NCBI GenBank assembly: GCA_041687295.1
Contig: JAWLCG010000211.1
Coordinates: 1 to 8,799, forward strand
Reading direction: 5' to 3'
Length of the DNA stretch: 8,799 nucleotides
Source of the DNA: JAWLCG01 sp041687295
Lineage (GTDB): Bacteria > Planctomycetota > Phycisphaerae > SM23-33 > FEN-1343
The notes under the pieces are model-generated. The model saw only the letters and a list, made by a program, of their open reading frames with translations, was not told the DNA's origin and did not search any database. Of this stretch, positions 1-5,969 are shown in pieces; within the stretch, counting starts at the first letter, position 1, and each line of letters begins with the position of its first letter. A program made the position numbers and the translations under genes.

Positions 1-48
1 AACGCGATATCCGCTGCCGGCGAGCCAGTCCGCCGCCTGCTGCTGCAT
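1..48 (-). CDS. possible 5' end of a gene running off the left edge
   Basis: Reading leftward from an ATG at 48, the minus strand encodes MQQQAADWLAGSGYRV and leaves the window without a stop. The composition looks like ordinary protein, and the repetitive region begins just to the right, near 78. There is no clear Shine-Dalgarno sequence before the ATG. An in-frame GTG at 63 is an alternative start. Sixteen codons cannot identify a family, and in GC-rich DNA an open frame this short can arise by chance. The plus strand is also open here in two frames, so direction is uncertain. Confidence 0.2.
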   Translation of the reverse strand, partial: MQQQAADWLAGSGYRV

Positions 49-77
49 GATGCCGGGGAGCACGTGCGCCGATACCG

Positions 78-125
78 GCAGAACCGCTTCGCTGCCGCTC
101 CGCGAATCTGCACACCCTACGCGCT
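78..125 (+). repeat. 48-base dispersed repeat, copy 1
   Basis: This stretch starts GCAGAACCGC and ends CACACCCTACGCGCT. It matches 327-374 at 45 of 48 positions without gaps. The differences are scattered single substitutions, as expected of an old dispersed element. A piece of the same sequence lies inverted at 225-241. No coding signal is visible. Confidence 0.75.
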
Positions 126-166
126 TCCAGGGCATGGCGCGGGGCCTTACCGAAGCGAAAGAGTAG

Positions 167-186
167 GTCGGGGATACCTCCCCGAC
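167..186. repeat. short perfect hairpin
   Basis: An 8-bp perfect inverted repeat, GTCGGGGA with TCCCCGAC, encloses a TACC loop. It sits between the two 48-base repeats. No T-tract follows on either strand, so it is not a convincing intrinsic terminator. Confidence 0.5.
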
Positions 187-224
187 ACGGTTGGCCCATC
201 CGTCCGCCGTTGTCGGGGAAGGCC

Positions 225-275
225 GTAGGGTGTGCAGGTTCTGCCCCGAGCCTGCGAGGGGCAGGTCCTGCACAC
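225..275. repeat. inverted repeat carrying a reverse copy of the 48-base repeat end
   Basis: Bases 225-241 are the exact reverse complement of 353-369, the end of the second 48-base repeat. Bases 230-247 also pair with 258-275 at 16 of 18 positions around a 10-base loop. This is therefore both an inverted fragment of the local repeat family and a long imperfect hairpin. Confidence 0.6.
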
Positions 276-326
276 GCAACACTGCCGGCGCGGGGCCCGG
301 TAGCGCCTGGCGCCAGGGTCCCGTGT

Positions 327-374
327 GCAGAACCGCTCCGCTGACGCTCCGCGAACCTGCACACCCTACGCGCT
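327..374 (+). repeat. 48-base dispersed repeat, copy 2
   Basis: Direct copy of 78-125, with 45 of 48 identical and its start 249 bases downstream. GTGTGCAG at 323-330 pairs with CTGCACAC at 357-364, so this copy can close into a hairpin. Copy 1 lacks the left half of that stem. Confidence 0.75.
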
Positions 375-408
375 GACTGCCCGGAGAGGGCATCTGCAGC
401 CCCGTTCA

Positions 409-423
409 CGGGGCTTCGCCCCG
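409..423. repeat. short hairpin, 6-bp stem
   Basis: CGGGGC-TTC-GCCCCG is a perfect 6-bp stem with a three-base loop. It is the first of eight very short-looped hairpins between here and the guaA stop codon. Confidence 0.45.
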
Positions 424-438
424 CGCAGCGGGTTCAGG

Positions 439-457
439 CCCGGCCTTGTAGGCCGGG
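439..457. repeat. short hairpin, 8-bp stem
   Basis: CCCGGCCT-TGT-AGGCCGGG is a perfect 8-bp stem with a TGT loop. The same loop occurs in the unrelated stem at 648-668. Confidence 0.55.
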
Positions 458-483
458 TGCCCGGGGCCCCTGGACTCCTTCTT

Positions 484-545
484 CTCAGCCCGCTTCAGCG
501 GGCTTGCCAGACGCCCTGCGGGTAAGCCCGCTGAAGCGGGCTGAG
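484..545. repeat. 62-base composite palindrome: two 22-base arms, each itself a hairpin
   Basis: The arms 484-505 and 524-545 are perfect reverse complements over 22 bases, with an 18-base spacer. Each arm contains its own hairpin: AGCCCGCT-TC-AGCGGGCT at 487-504, and its reverse complement with a GA loop at 525-542. The element can therefore fold as one long cruciform or as two small hairpins. Paired inverted units of this kind are typical of REP/BIME-like bacterial intergenic elements. It is not followed by a T-tract. Confidence 0.8.
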
Positions 546-573
546 GTAAGAACAAATAGGGGCAGCCGTCGTC

Positions 574-594
574 CCCAGGGCTAGAAGCCCTGGG
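574..594. repeat. short hairpin, 9-bp stem
   Basis: CCCAGGGCT at 574-582 pairs perfectly with AGCCCTGGG at 586-594 around an AGA loop. It belongs to the hairpin run downstream of guaA, with a stem sequence unlike its neighbours. Confidence 0.6.
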
Positions 595-617
595 CTACAC
601 CCCGCTGCGTGGGGCCA

Positions 618-635
618 AGGCCGGTGAACCGGCCT
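618..635. repeat. 18-base hairpin related to 525-542
   Basis: AGGCCGGT-GA-ACCGGCCT has an 8-bp stem and a GA loop. Compared with AGCCCGCT-GA-AGCGGGCT at 525-542, it is identical at 14 of 18 positions. The four differences form two C-G to G-C swaps that preserve pairing. That pattern marks the two as one structurally conserved family. Confidence 0.7.
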
Positions 636-647
636 GAAGTCCGTAGG

Positions 648-668
648 GCGAGCAACTGTGTTGCTCGC
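648..668. repeat. short hairpin, 9-bp stem
   Basis: GCGAGCAAC at 648-656 pairs perfectly with GTTGCTCGC at 660-668 around a TGT loop. The words GTAGGGCG and GCAACGAG flank it and reappear in altered order near 729-752. Confidence 0.6.
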
Positions 669-728
669 GCAACGAGTCCGGGGGGGCGGGCCAATCGTCC
701 CCCACGCAGCGCATTGTCCGGGCGTTGC

Positions 729-748
729 GCGTGCAACGAGTTGCACGC
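729..748. repeat. hairpin immediately 3' of guaA
   Basis: GCGTGCAA-CGAG-TTGCACGC is an 8-bp stem whose edge is 9 bases past the guaA stop codon. It is well placed to protect or define the 3' end of the guaA message. No U-tract would follow it in the guaA transcript, so a classical intrinsic terminator is not supported. Confidence 0.55.
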
Positions 749-757
749 CCTACGCGT

Positions 758-2308
<1,551 letters not shown>

Positions 2309-2616
2309 GGCCAGGGCTCCGGGGGCGGGCGGATTTTCCCGAATCTTACGGGATTTAACCGCCGCTTGTGGCTAAACTTAATTACGGAGGGGCCAGGGGG
2401 CCCTCCACCGGGCCGAGAGGAAACAACGCTTCCGTCCCGGCCGGAAAATGGGAAACCGGCATGATACGTCAAGGCCCCAGCCGTTTGCAAGACCTGCGGG
2501 CGGGGGCGCTTGGAAAAAGGTGAAACTGAAGCCAAAGGGGGGCAGGCCGTTCAGTCGATACCTTATTCAGAGTGTCGGACGTATCCCTCTGCAGGGCAGG
2601 CAGCCCGAGGTTTCGG
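2309..2616. other. divergent intergenic region without repeats
   Basis: This is the 5' region of both guaA and the unknown gene at 2617. It contains an AT-rich segment at about 2343-2385 and an imperfect GC hairpin near 2386-2405. I see no copy of the repeat families that fill other gaps, and no recognisable riboswitch. The plus frame is open from a GTG at 2572, but that GTG has no Shine-Dalgarno sequence. Confidence 0.5.
2346..2381 (-). promoter_or_regulatory. candidate sigma70-type promoter for guaA
   Basis: In an AT-rich pocket of an otherwise GC-rich gap, the minus strand reads TTAAGT (2381-2376), a 17-base spacer, then TTAAAT (2358-2353). The boxes match the consensus at 3 and 4 of 6 positions. 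Transcription would start near 2346 and leave a leader of about 38 bases. The AT-rich context supports it, but the box matches alone are weak. Confidence 0.3.
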
Positions 2617-3006
2617 ATGAGCGTGGCGATTATGCAGGACGAGTTGTCGAGTCCTTTGCTCACCCACTATCGGCCCAGCGAGCGGCGGGCGATTCTCGAC
2701 CACAAGTACTACCTCGGTATCGAGTGGGGCTTCGACCCCGGTCTCGAGCGGGCGCTGGAGAGCTGGGAGGGCGGTGTCGCCGAGCTGTGGCGCCATCAGC
2801 AGCAGTTGGCGGACTGTCGCGCCCAGATGGAAGAGATCGAGCGCCACCGCCACAACCTGGCCCAGCAGGCGGGCCAAGAGATCGGCTGGGAGCAGGCCGC
2901 CCACGAATGGATCGCCCACCACGCTGCCGAGTGGCGCCGCTGGCGCGAGAGCCAGCTCTGCCAACCCCAACTGTCCTGCAATGCCCCCCAGCCGCTGAGC
3001 CACTGA
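2617..3006 (+). CDS. small soluble protein of unknown function
   Basis: I do not recognise this 129-residue protein. The start at 2617 is chosen because GAGG lies six bases upstream; the frame is open from a GTG at 2572, but that start lacks a ribosome site. The N-terminal third (about 10-45) holds the most distinctive block, THYRPSERRAILDHKYYLGI, followed by EWGFDPGLERALESW. The middle (about 50-95) is rich in Gln, Arg, Glu and His and probably helical, possibly a short coiled coil. Trp-rich AHEWIAHHAAEWRRWRES follows. No signal peptide or membrane segment is visible. Composition is protein-like and unlike the shadow frames, which supports a real gene. It is the divergent partner of guaA, and a repeat element begins eight bases after the stop. 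A DNA- or protein-binding role is possible but unsupported. Confidence 0.7.
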   Translation: MSVAIMQDELSSPLLTHYRPSERRAILDHKYYLGIEWGFDPGLERALESWEGGVAELWRHQQQLADCRAQMEEIERHRHNLAQQAGQEIGWEQAAHEWIAHHAAEWRRWRESQLCQPQLSCNAPQPLSH

Positions 3007-3013
3007 GCCGGCG

Positions 3014-3060
3014 AAGATGGGACGCCGCCCCTGCGGGGCGCTGTCCCAGCCTGCGGGCTC
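3014..3060 (+). repeat. intergenic element X, copy 1
   Basis: This 47-base element starts eight bases after the preceding stop codon. It contains the hairpin GCCCC-TGC-GGGGC (3027-3039) followed by CTGTCCCAGCCTGCGGGCTC. An inverted copy lies at 4433-4480, about 85% identical by eye. The stem difference between the copies is compensatory: C-G here, T-A there. Confidence 0.75.
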
Positions 3061-3090
3061 GTTCGACTGCGCCCAAGGCCAGCCAGCCGG

Positions 3091-3122
3091 TATGGAGTGC
3101 GGCGAGAATCGCCGCTTTGGCT
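3091..3122 (+). repeat. intergenic element S, copy 1
   Basis: Constant flanks TATGGAGT and TTTGGCT enclose the hairpin GCGGCGA-GAA-TCGCCGC. Further copies lie at 4545-4579 (inverted) and 8731-8766 (direct). This resembles repeats I associate with planctomycete intergenic regions, but I cannot verify that here. Confidence 0.8.
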
Positions 3123-3148
3123 CGGCCGTTCGCGCACCGCCCCCGCCT

Positions 3149-3182
3149 GCCGGGCCTCACTCCGTTCGACCCGGCCTACGCG
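3149..3182 (+). repeat. intergenic element Y, copy 1
   Basis: Starts GCCGGGCCTC and ends TCGACCCGGCCTACGCG; the ends GCCGGG and CCCGGC can pair. A direct copy lies at 4606-4640, differing mainly in the central 6-10 bases. In this gap the order of elements is X, S, Y, all in the plus orientation. Confidence 0.7.
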
Positions 3183-3267
3183 CCGCGGGCTCCCCGGTGA
3201 GATGGCAGGCATCCTCAACCTACTAGACCGGCCAGTCTGGAATGTTGGGTGCCCAGCCCGCAAGTGT

Positions 3268-3313
3268 GCGGCCGCGGTGGGCGCTACGGCGAACGGCCCC
3301 ACCGATCGGCCGC
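3268..3313. repeat. imperfect 14-bp hairpin
   Basis: GCGGCCG plus CGGTGGG (3268-3281) pairs with CCCACCG plus CGGCCGC (3298-3313), with a two-base AT bulge on the right arm and a 16-base loop. No second copy was found in the window. It lies in the gap upstream of the membrane-protein gene. Confidence 0.45.
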
Positions 3314-3321
3314 GTCGGACC

Positions 3322-3528
3322 GGAGCCCTGGAAGGGCGACAGAATTTTGCCGGGGGCGCAAGCCCCCGGAAGTTGGGCCCACCACACGCGCTAAGCCCTG
3401 AAAGGGCGAAAGAATCCCATCGGAGGCGACAGAGGATTCTTTCGCCCTTCCAGGGCTCTTTGCTCCCAAGGCACGCTTTTCCGGGGGCTTGCGCCCCCGG
3501 CTACATTCTTCCGCCCCTCCGGGGCTCC
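3322..3528. repeat. 207-base nested palindrome built from four copies of a two-hairpin module
   Basis: Full modules lie at 3322-3372 (plus) and 3478-3528 (minus); half modules lie at 3394-3417 (plus) and 3434-3457 (minus). A full module is hairpin 1, GCCCT-GGA-AGGGC, then a short link containing AGAAT, then hairpin 2, CCGGGGGC-GCAA-GCCCCCGG. The half module has hairpin 1 and the link only. The two half modules form a 24-base inverted repeat with one mismatch. Outer and inner pairs share nearly the same centre (3425 and 3425.5), so the block is one large symmetric inverted duplication. The full copy on the minus strand reads GCCCC-GGA-GGGGC, a compensatory T-A to C-G change. Hairpin 2 shows a GCAA (GNRA-type) tetraloop when each module is read in its own direction. 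Confidence 0.85.
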
Positions 3529-3628
3529 GCGCAGGGCGGCCGGAGGGTCGGCCCCGGCGCCGGGAGGTCCTGGGCGGCCGGGGCGCCGGGATGTCTGAAG
3601 GGAAATGCGATGCCGGGACGTCCCGCGC

Positions 3629-3657
3629 TTGCGGTCCCTGCCGCTCCCGGCTACCAT
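3629..3657 (+). promoter_or_regulatory. weak candidate promoter for the membrane-protein gene
   Basis: TTGCGG and TACCAT are separated by 17 bases, with about 60 bases to the ATG at 3717. The boxes match the sigma70 consensus at 3 and 4 of 6 positions. A TTGACG at 3691 lies too close to the start codon to serve as a -35 box. Confidence 0.2.
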
Positions 3658-3716
3658 CGCCCGCACTCGCCGGCTCGCCAGTGGGCCGGGTTGACGCTCT
3701 GGGAAAGGGGACAGCC

Positions 3717-4442
3717 ATGGACGAGCAGACAGCCATTCAGCCGCCGCCCGTGCCGGATGCGCGGCAGGCCTCTCGGATGAAGCGGACCGGCCAAACGGCC
3801 CTCACGCTCTTCGTCGTGTTCGTGATCCTGCTGCCCTTAGGGTTCGGGCGGACGCCGCTGAGCCGCCTGCCGGCTCCCGGGGGCGGCTACCAGATCGACT
3901 TCGACCTGTTCAGCACGGTGGGCGTCGGGATGGGTCTGTTCGCGCTGGTCTGGCTGCTGGCTCGCTTCCGGACCATCCTTCGGCTGCCGGCGGCGCGGAA
4001 GGTCCTGGGCCTGGTGGGGGCTGGGGGCCTGATCCTGCACACGGTCCTGGCCCTGTTCATGCCCCTGGGCGCCATCATGCCTGTGCCGACCCCGCGACCG
4101 GCGCCCGCCACGGCCGGGCCGGGCGAGTGGGAGGTCGACGGCACGCCCTACACCGTCACGACGGTGTACGTTCTGGACCTGCCCGAGGGGCTGCAGTACA
4201 CCATCGAGCACCCGCACCCCTTCGGGCCAGCCGACGCGAACATGGACGATGCGCGGGCGCTGGAGATCGCCTTTCCGCTCATGCGGCACGCCTACGAGAA
4301 GGGGCTCTACAAGGGTGGCCCGCAAACGCCGTCTCGGATCGGCGTGGTGCTCTACGAAAAGCGGGGCGGACGCGTCCACGGCTATCGCATTGGCCTGAGC
4401 CTCGACGAGATCCGCCAGCGAGGCGAGCAGGGGAGCCCGTAG
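3717..4442 (+). CDS. three-segment membrane protein of unknown function
   Basis: I do not recognise a family. The ATG at 3717 is preceded by GGAAAGGGG about six bases upstream. The frame is open further upstream to about 3489, but that part is repeat sequence and is excluded. The 241-residue protein has a polar N-terminus and three likely membrane helices: about 28-43 (TALTLFVVFVILLPLGF), 66-83 and 96-120. A Pro/Ala linker (122-135) leads to a soluble C-terminal domain of about 105 residues with alternating beta-like segments (YTVTTVYVLDLPEGLQYTIE). The C-terminus contains RIGVVLYEKRGGRVHGYRIG. There is no catalytic motif or Cys pair. An odd number of helices would put the two ends on opposite sides of the membrane. 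The last codons and the stop lie inside repeat element X copy 2, so the present C-terminus may have been set by repeat insertion. Confidence 0.75.
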   Translation: MDEQTAIQPPPVPDARQASRMKRTGQTALTLFVVFVILLPLGFGRTPLSRLPAPGGGYQIDFDLFSTVGVGMGLFALVWLLARFRTILRLPAARKVLGLVGAGGLILHTVLALFMPLGAIMPVPTPRPAPATAGPGEWEVDGTPYTVTTVYVLDLPEGLQYTIEHPHPFGPADANMDDARALEIAFPLMRHAYEKGLYKGGPQTPSRIGVVLYEKRGGRVHGYRIGLSLDEIRQRGEQGSP

Positions 4443-4480
4443 GCTGGGACAGAGCCTCGCAGAGGCGGCGCCCAATCTTT
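4433..4480 (-). repeat. intergenic element X, copy 2, overlapping a stop codon
   Basis: Inverted copy of 3014-3060. Read on the minus strand its stem is GCCTC-TGC-GAGGC, against GCCCC-TGC-GGGGC in copy 1, so the single stem difference is a paired change. Its first ten bases are the final codons and the TAG stop of the membrane-protein gene. Confidence 0.75.
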
Positions 4481-4537
4481 GCGCGGGGCGGGTCTACATT
4501 CGACGGTGGGGCGACCCGGCTTTACTGCTCTGTCCCA
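4445..4537. repeat. 11-bp inverted repeat across the convergent gap
   Basis: TGGGACAGAGC (4445-4455) is the perfect reverse complement of GCTCTGTCCCA (4527-4537), 71 bases apart. It lies between two converging genes. It might help end transcription from both sides, but it lacks T-tracts and the loop is long. Confidence 0.45.
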
Positions 4538-4544
4538 TCTGACA

Positions 4545-4579
4545 AGCCAAAGCGGCGGTTCTCGCCGCACTCCATATTG
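4545..4579 (-). repeat. intergenic element S, copy 2
   Basis: Inverted copy of 3091-3122. On the minus strand CAATATGGAGT and TTTGGCT flank GCGGCG-AGAAC-CGCCGC. One stem pair present in copy 1 is lost here (A opposite C), leaving a 6-bp stem. Confidence 0.75.
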
Positions 4580-4605
4580 CGCTGGTGGTGCGGTCCGTCT
4601 TCGCG

Positions 4606-4640
4606 GCCGGGCCTCGCAGACGCTCGACCCGGCCTACGCG
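4606..4640 (+). repeat. intergenic element Y, copy 2
   Basis: Direct copy of 3149-3182, ending five bases before the nitrilase stop codon region. Elements X and S are inverted in this gap while Y is not, so the order and orientation differ from the gap at 3007-3716. Confidence 0.7.
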
Positions 4641-4645
4641 GGCCG

Positions 4646-5488
4646 TCACAGGCCGGTGCGGTCGGCGCTGCGGGGGTCGCGGACGAGCTCGCCGTGGTGG
4701 AGTTGGCCGGCCAGGGCGGCCGGACGGGTGGTGCGGGTGGCGTCGTAGTAGTCGGCGGAGGGGTCGACAGGGTTGACCATCAGGCCGGGGCGGTTGAGGC
4801 GGAGTTGGCCGGCGATTCGGCCATCGGGGGTGACGAACACGCTGGGCCAGGCCGAGACGCGGGCCGAGCTGTTGGGGGCCGAGATCCACAGGCCGTTCAT
4901 GCCGGCGTGGGCCTGCAGCGTGGGGCGCATGATCGGGCGGTGGAGCTGGGGGCAGCTCGAGCGGGCGTTGTGGAAGCTGTGGAAGACCACCCGCACGCCG
5001 AGGCGGGCCAGCTCGCGGTAGAGCTCGGGGAAGCGGACGTCGTAGCAGATCAGCAGCGAGCAGGTCAGGCCCTTGAGGCGGAAGGTGACGAAGTGGTCGC
5101 CGGGGCTGTAGTGGGCCAGGTCGCCGTCGGTGCAGAAGCGTTTGTCGTAGCGGTCGACGATCCGCCCGTCCGGGGAGATGAGGTACAGGCTGTTGTGGGG
5201 GCGGTTGGGCGGGGTCAGCGGATGGGCCGAGCCCAGCACCACCCACAGGCCCAGGCGCTGGGCGTCGTCGGTGATGCGCTGCGTCTGGCGCTTGAGCTCG
5301 TCCCAGGGGTAGGCCGCGTCGGAGATCGCCCCGCCGTAGCCGCTCAGGGCGCCCTCGTGGAAGTGGACCACGTCAGCCCCCCGGTCCCGGGCGGTCTGCA
5401 GGTACCGACGGATGACGGCCCCGTTGCGGGCCGGGGCCCAGGTTTCGGCGAACTGGCACGTGGCGATGCGGAGAACGGGGTCGGCCAT
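4646..5488 (-). CDS. carbon-nitrogen hydrolase, nitrilase superfamily
   Basis: This 280-residue cytoplasmic enzyme should hydrolyse a C-N bond in an amide, carbamoyl or similar substrate. The full Glu-Lys-Cys triad is visible: Glu45 in FHEGALSGYG, Lys116 in YDKRFCTDGD, and Cys148 in LLICYDVRFPE. The N-terminal strand LRIATCQF is typical of the fold. Length is normal for single-domain members (about 260-300). The ATG at 5488 is chosen because AGGAG lies six bases upstream and the conserved domain begins at once. The frame stays open to 5767, but that part only translates intergenic repeats. The substrate cannot be read from sequence; FHSFHNARSS after the catalytic cysteine may mark a subgroup. 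It follows guaB on the same strand after a 481-base repeat-rich gap, so co-transcription is doubtful. The C-terminal 20 or so residues are charged and probably disordered. Confidence 0.92.
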   Translation of the reverse strand: MADPVLRIATCQFAETWAPARNGAVIRRYLQTARDRGADVVHFHEGALSGYGGAISDAAYPWDELKRQTQRITDDAQRLGLWVVLGSAHPLTPPNRPHNSLYLISPDGRIVDRYDKRFCTDGDLAHYSPGDHFVTFRLKGLTCSLLICYDVRFPELYRELARLGVRVVFHSFHNARSSCPQLHRPIMRPTLQAHAGMNGLWISAPNSSARVSAWPSVFVTPDGRIAGQLRLNRPGLMVNPVDPSADYYDATRTTRPAALAGQLHHGELVRDPRSADRTGL

Positions 5489-5518
5489 GGCATGCTCCTG
5501 CCCGTACGCACACCCCAA

Positions 5519-5552
5519 AGACGTGGCTGCAGACACCGCAGCCACGGCACCC
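5519..5552 (+). repeat. repeat A, copy 1
   Basis: A 34-base element identical to 5741-5774. It contains the 9-bp stem CGTGGCTGC with GCAGCCACG around an AGACACC loop. It lies 30 bases upstream of the nitrilase start codon, on the side where that gene's promoter would be expected. Confidence 0.85.
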
Positions 5553-5556
5553 AGGT

Positions 5557-5587
5557 CATTTTCGATTTGTGATTTGTGATTTTCGAT
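5557..5587. repeat. AT-rich low-complexity tract
   Basis: Overlapping words ATTTTCGAT and ATTTGTG alternate over about 31 bases in a GC-rich setting. A looser A-rich relative (AATCAAAAACCAAAAACC) lies at 5948-5965, beside the guaB stop. The tract could supply an AT-rich promoter element for the nitrilase gene, but no clear box pair is seen. Confidence 0.5.
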
Positions 5588-5680
5588 GTTGCGCCCGGAA
5601 CGCCCGTTCAGGGCTGGCCGGTGCTGAGCACTGTGAGCACATTCCGAGGCGACCCTTGGGCGCTGGGTCGAGTTCCGAAG

Positions 5681-5717
5681 ACCCCGGGCATGCCCGGGGC
5701 TATATAGGGACACACGG
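5681..5717 (+). repeat. repeat B, copy 1
   Basis: A 37-base element with the perfect 18-base palindrome CCCCGGGCATGCCCGGGG, followed by CTATATAGGGACACACGG. It matches 5877-5913 at 36 of 37 positions. Confidence 0.85.
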
Positions 5718-5740
5718 CAGCAGCTTCTCGCCATCGCCAC

Positions 5741-5774
5741 AGACGTGGCTGCAGACACCGCAGCCACGGCACCC
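5741..5774 (+). repeat. repeat A, copy 2
   Basis: Identical over all 34 bases to 5519-5552, with its start 222 bases to the right. It alternates with repeat B in the order A, B, A, B. Confidence 0.85.
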
Positions 5775-5806
5775 GAACGCTTGGTCTTACTCCAAAACTC
5801 TGACCG

Positions 5807-5849
5807 CCTCTGTGCTTCTTCTCTCTGTGTCCTCTGTGCCTCTGTGGCC
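5807..5849. repeat. CTCTGTG short-word repeat tract
   Basis: CTCTGTG occurs at 5808, 5823, 5832 and 5840, so the last three are spaced 9 and 8 bases apart. On the opposite strand the tract reads as repeated CACAGAG. From general knowledge, similar CACAGAG-rich intergenic tracts occur in many unrelated bacterial genomes; their function is unclear. Confidence 0.65.
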
Positions 5850-5876
5850 CATCCTCGCTGTTTCTATCCCGCAAGG

Positions 5877-5913
5877 ACCCCGGGCATGCCCGGGGCTATA
5901 TGGGGACACACGG
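5877..5913 (+). repeat. repeat B, copy 2
   Basis: Matches 5681-5717 at 36 of 37 positions; the difference lies outside the palindrome (ATATGGGG against ATATAGGG). It ends 56 bases from the guaB stop codon. Confidence 0.85.
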
Positions 5914-5969
5914 GGCGGCGTGGCGCCATCGGGGCGTCAGCCTCTTCCAATCAAAAACCAAAAACCCCA

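Noticed and set aside
484..748. CRISPR array or tRNA cluster in the hairpin-rich region
   Set aside because: The hairpins differ in sequence and spacing, no regular repeat-spacer pattern exists, and no tRNA-like cloverleaf with TTC or CCA landmarks is seen.
729..748. Rho-independent terminator for guaA
   Set aside because: The stem is good, but no run of T follows in the guaA direction; a role in 3'-end stability is possible but termination is not supported.
2309..2460. Purine or other riboswitch in the guaA leader
   Set aside because: No aptamer-like conserved junction sequence is visible, and the leader predicted from the best promoter is only about 38 bases.
3489..3716. N-terminal extension of the membrane-protein frame by 76 codons
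   Set aside because: It begins inside the 207-base nested palindrome and has no protein-like pattern; the ATG at 3717 has a good ribosome site.
5489..5767. N-terminal extension of the nitrilase frame by 93 codons
   Set aside because: The extension encodes only repeats A and B and the AT-rich tract, whereas AGGAG and the conserved N-terminal strand mark the start at 5488.
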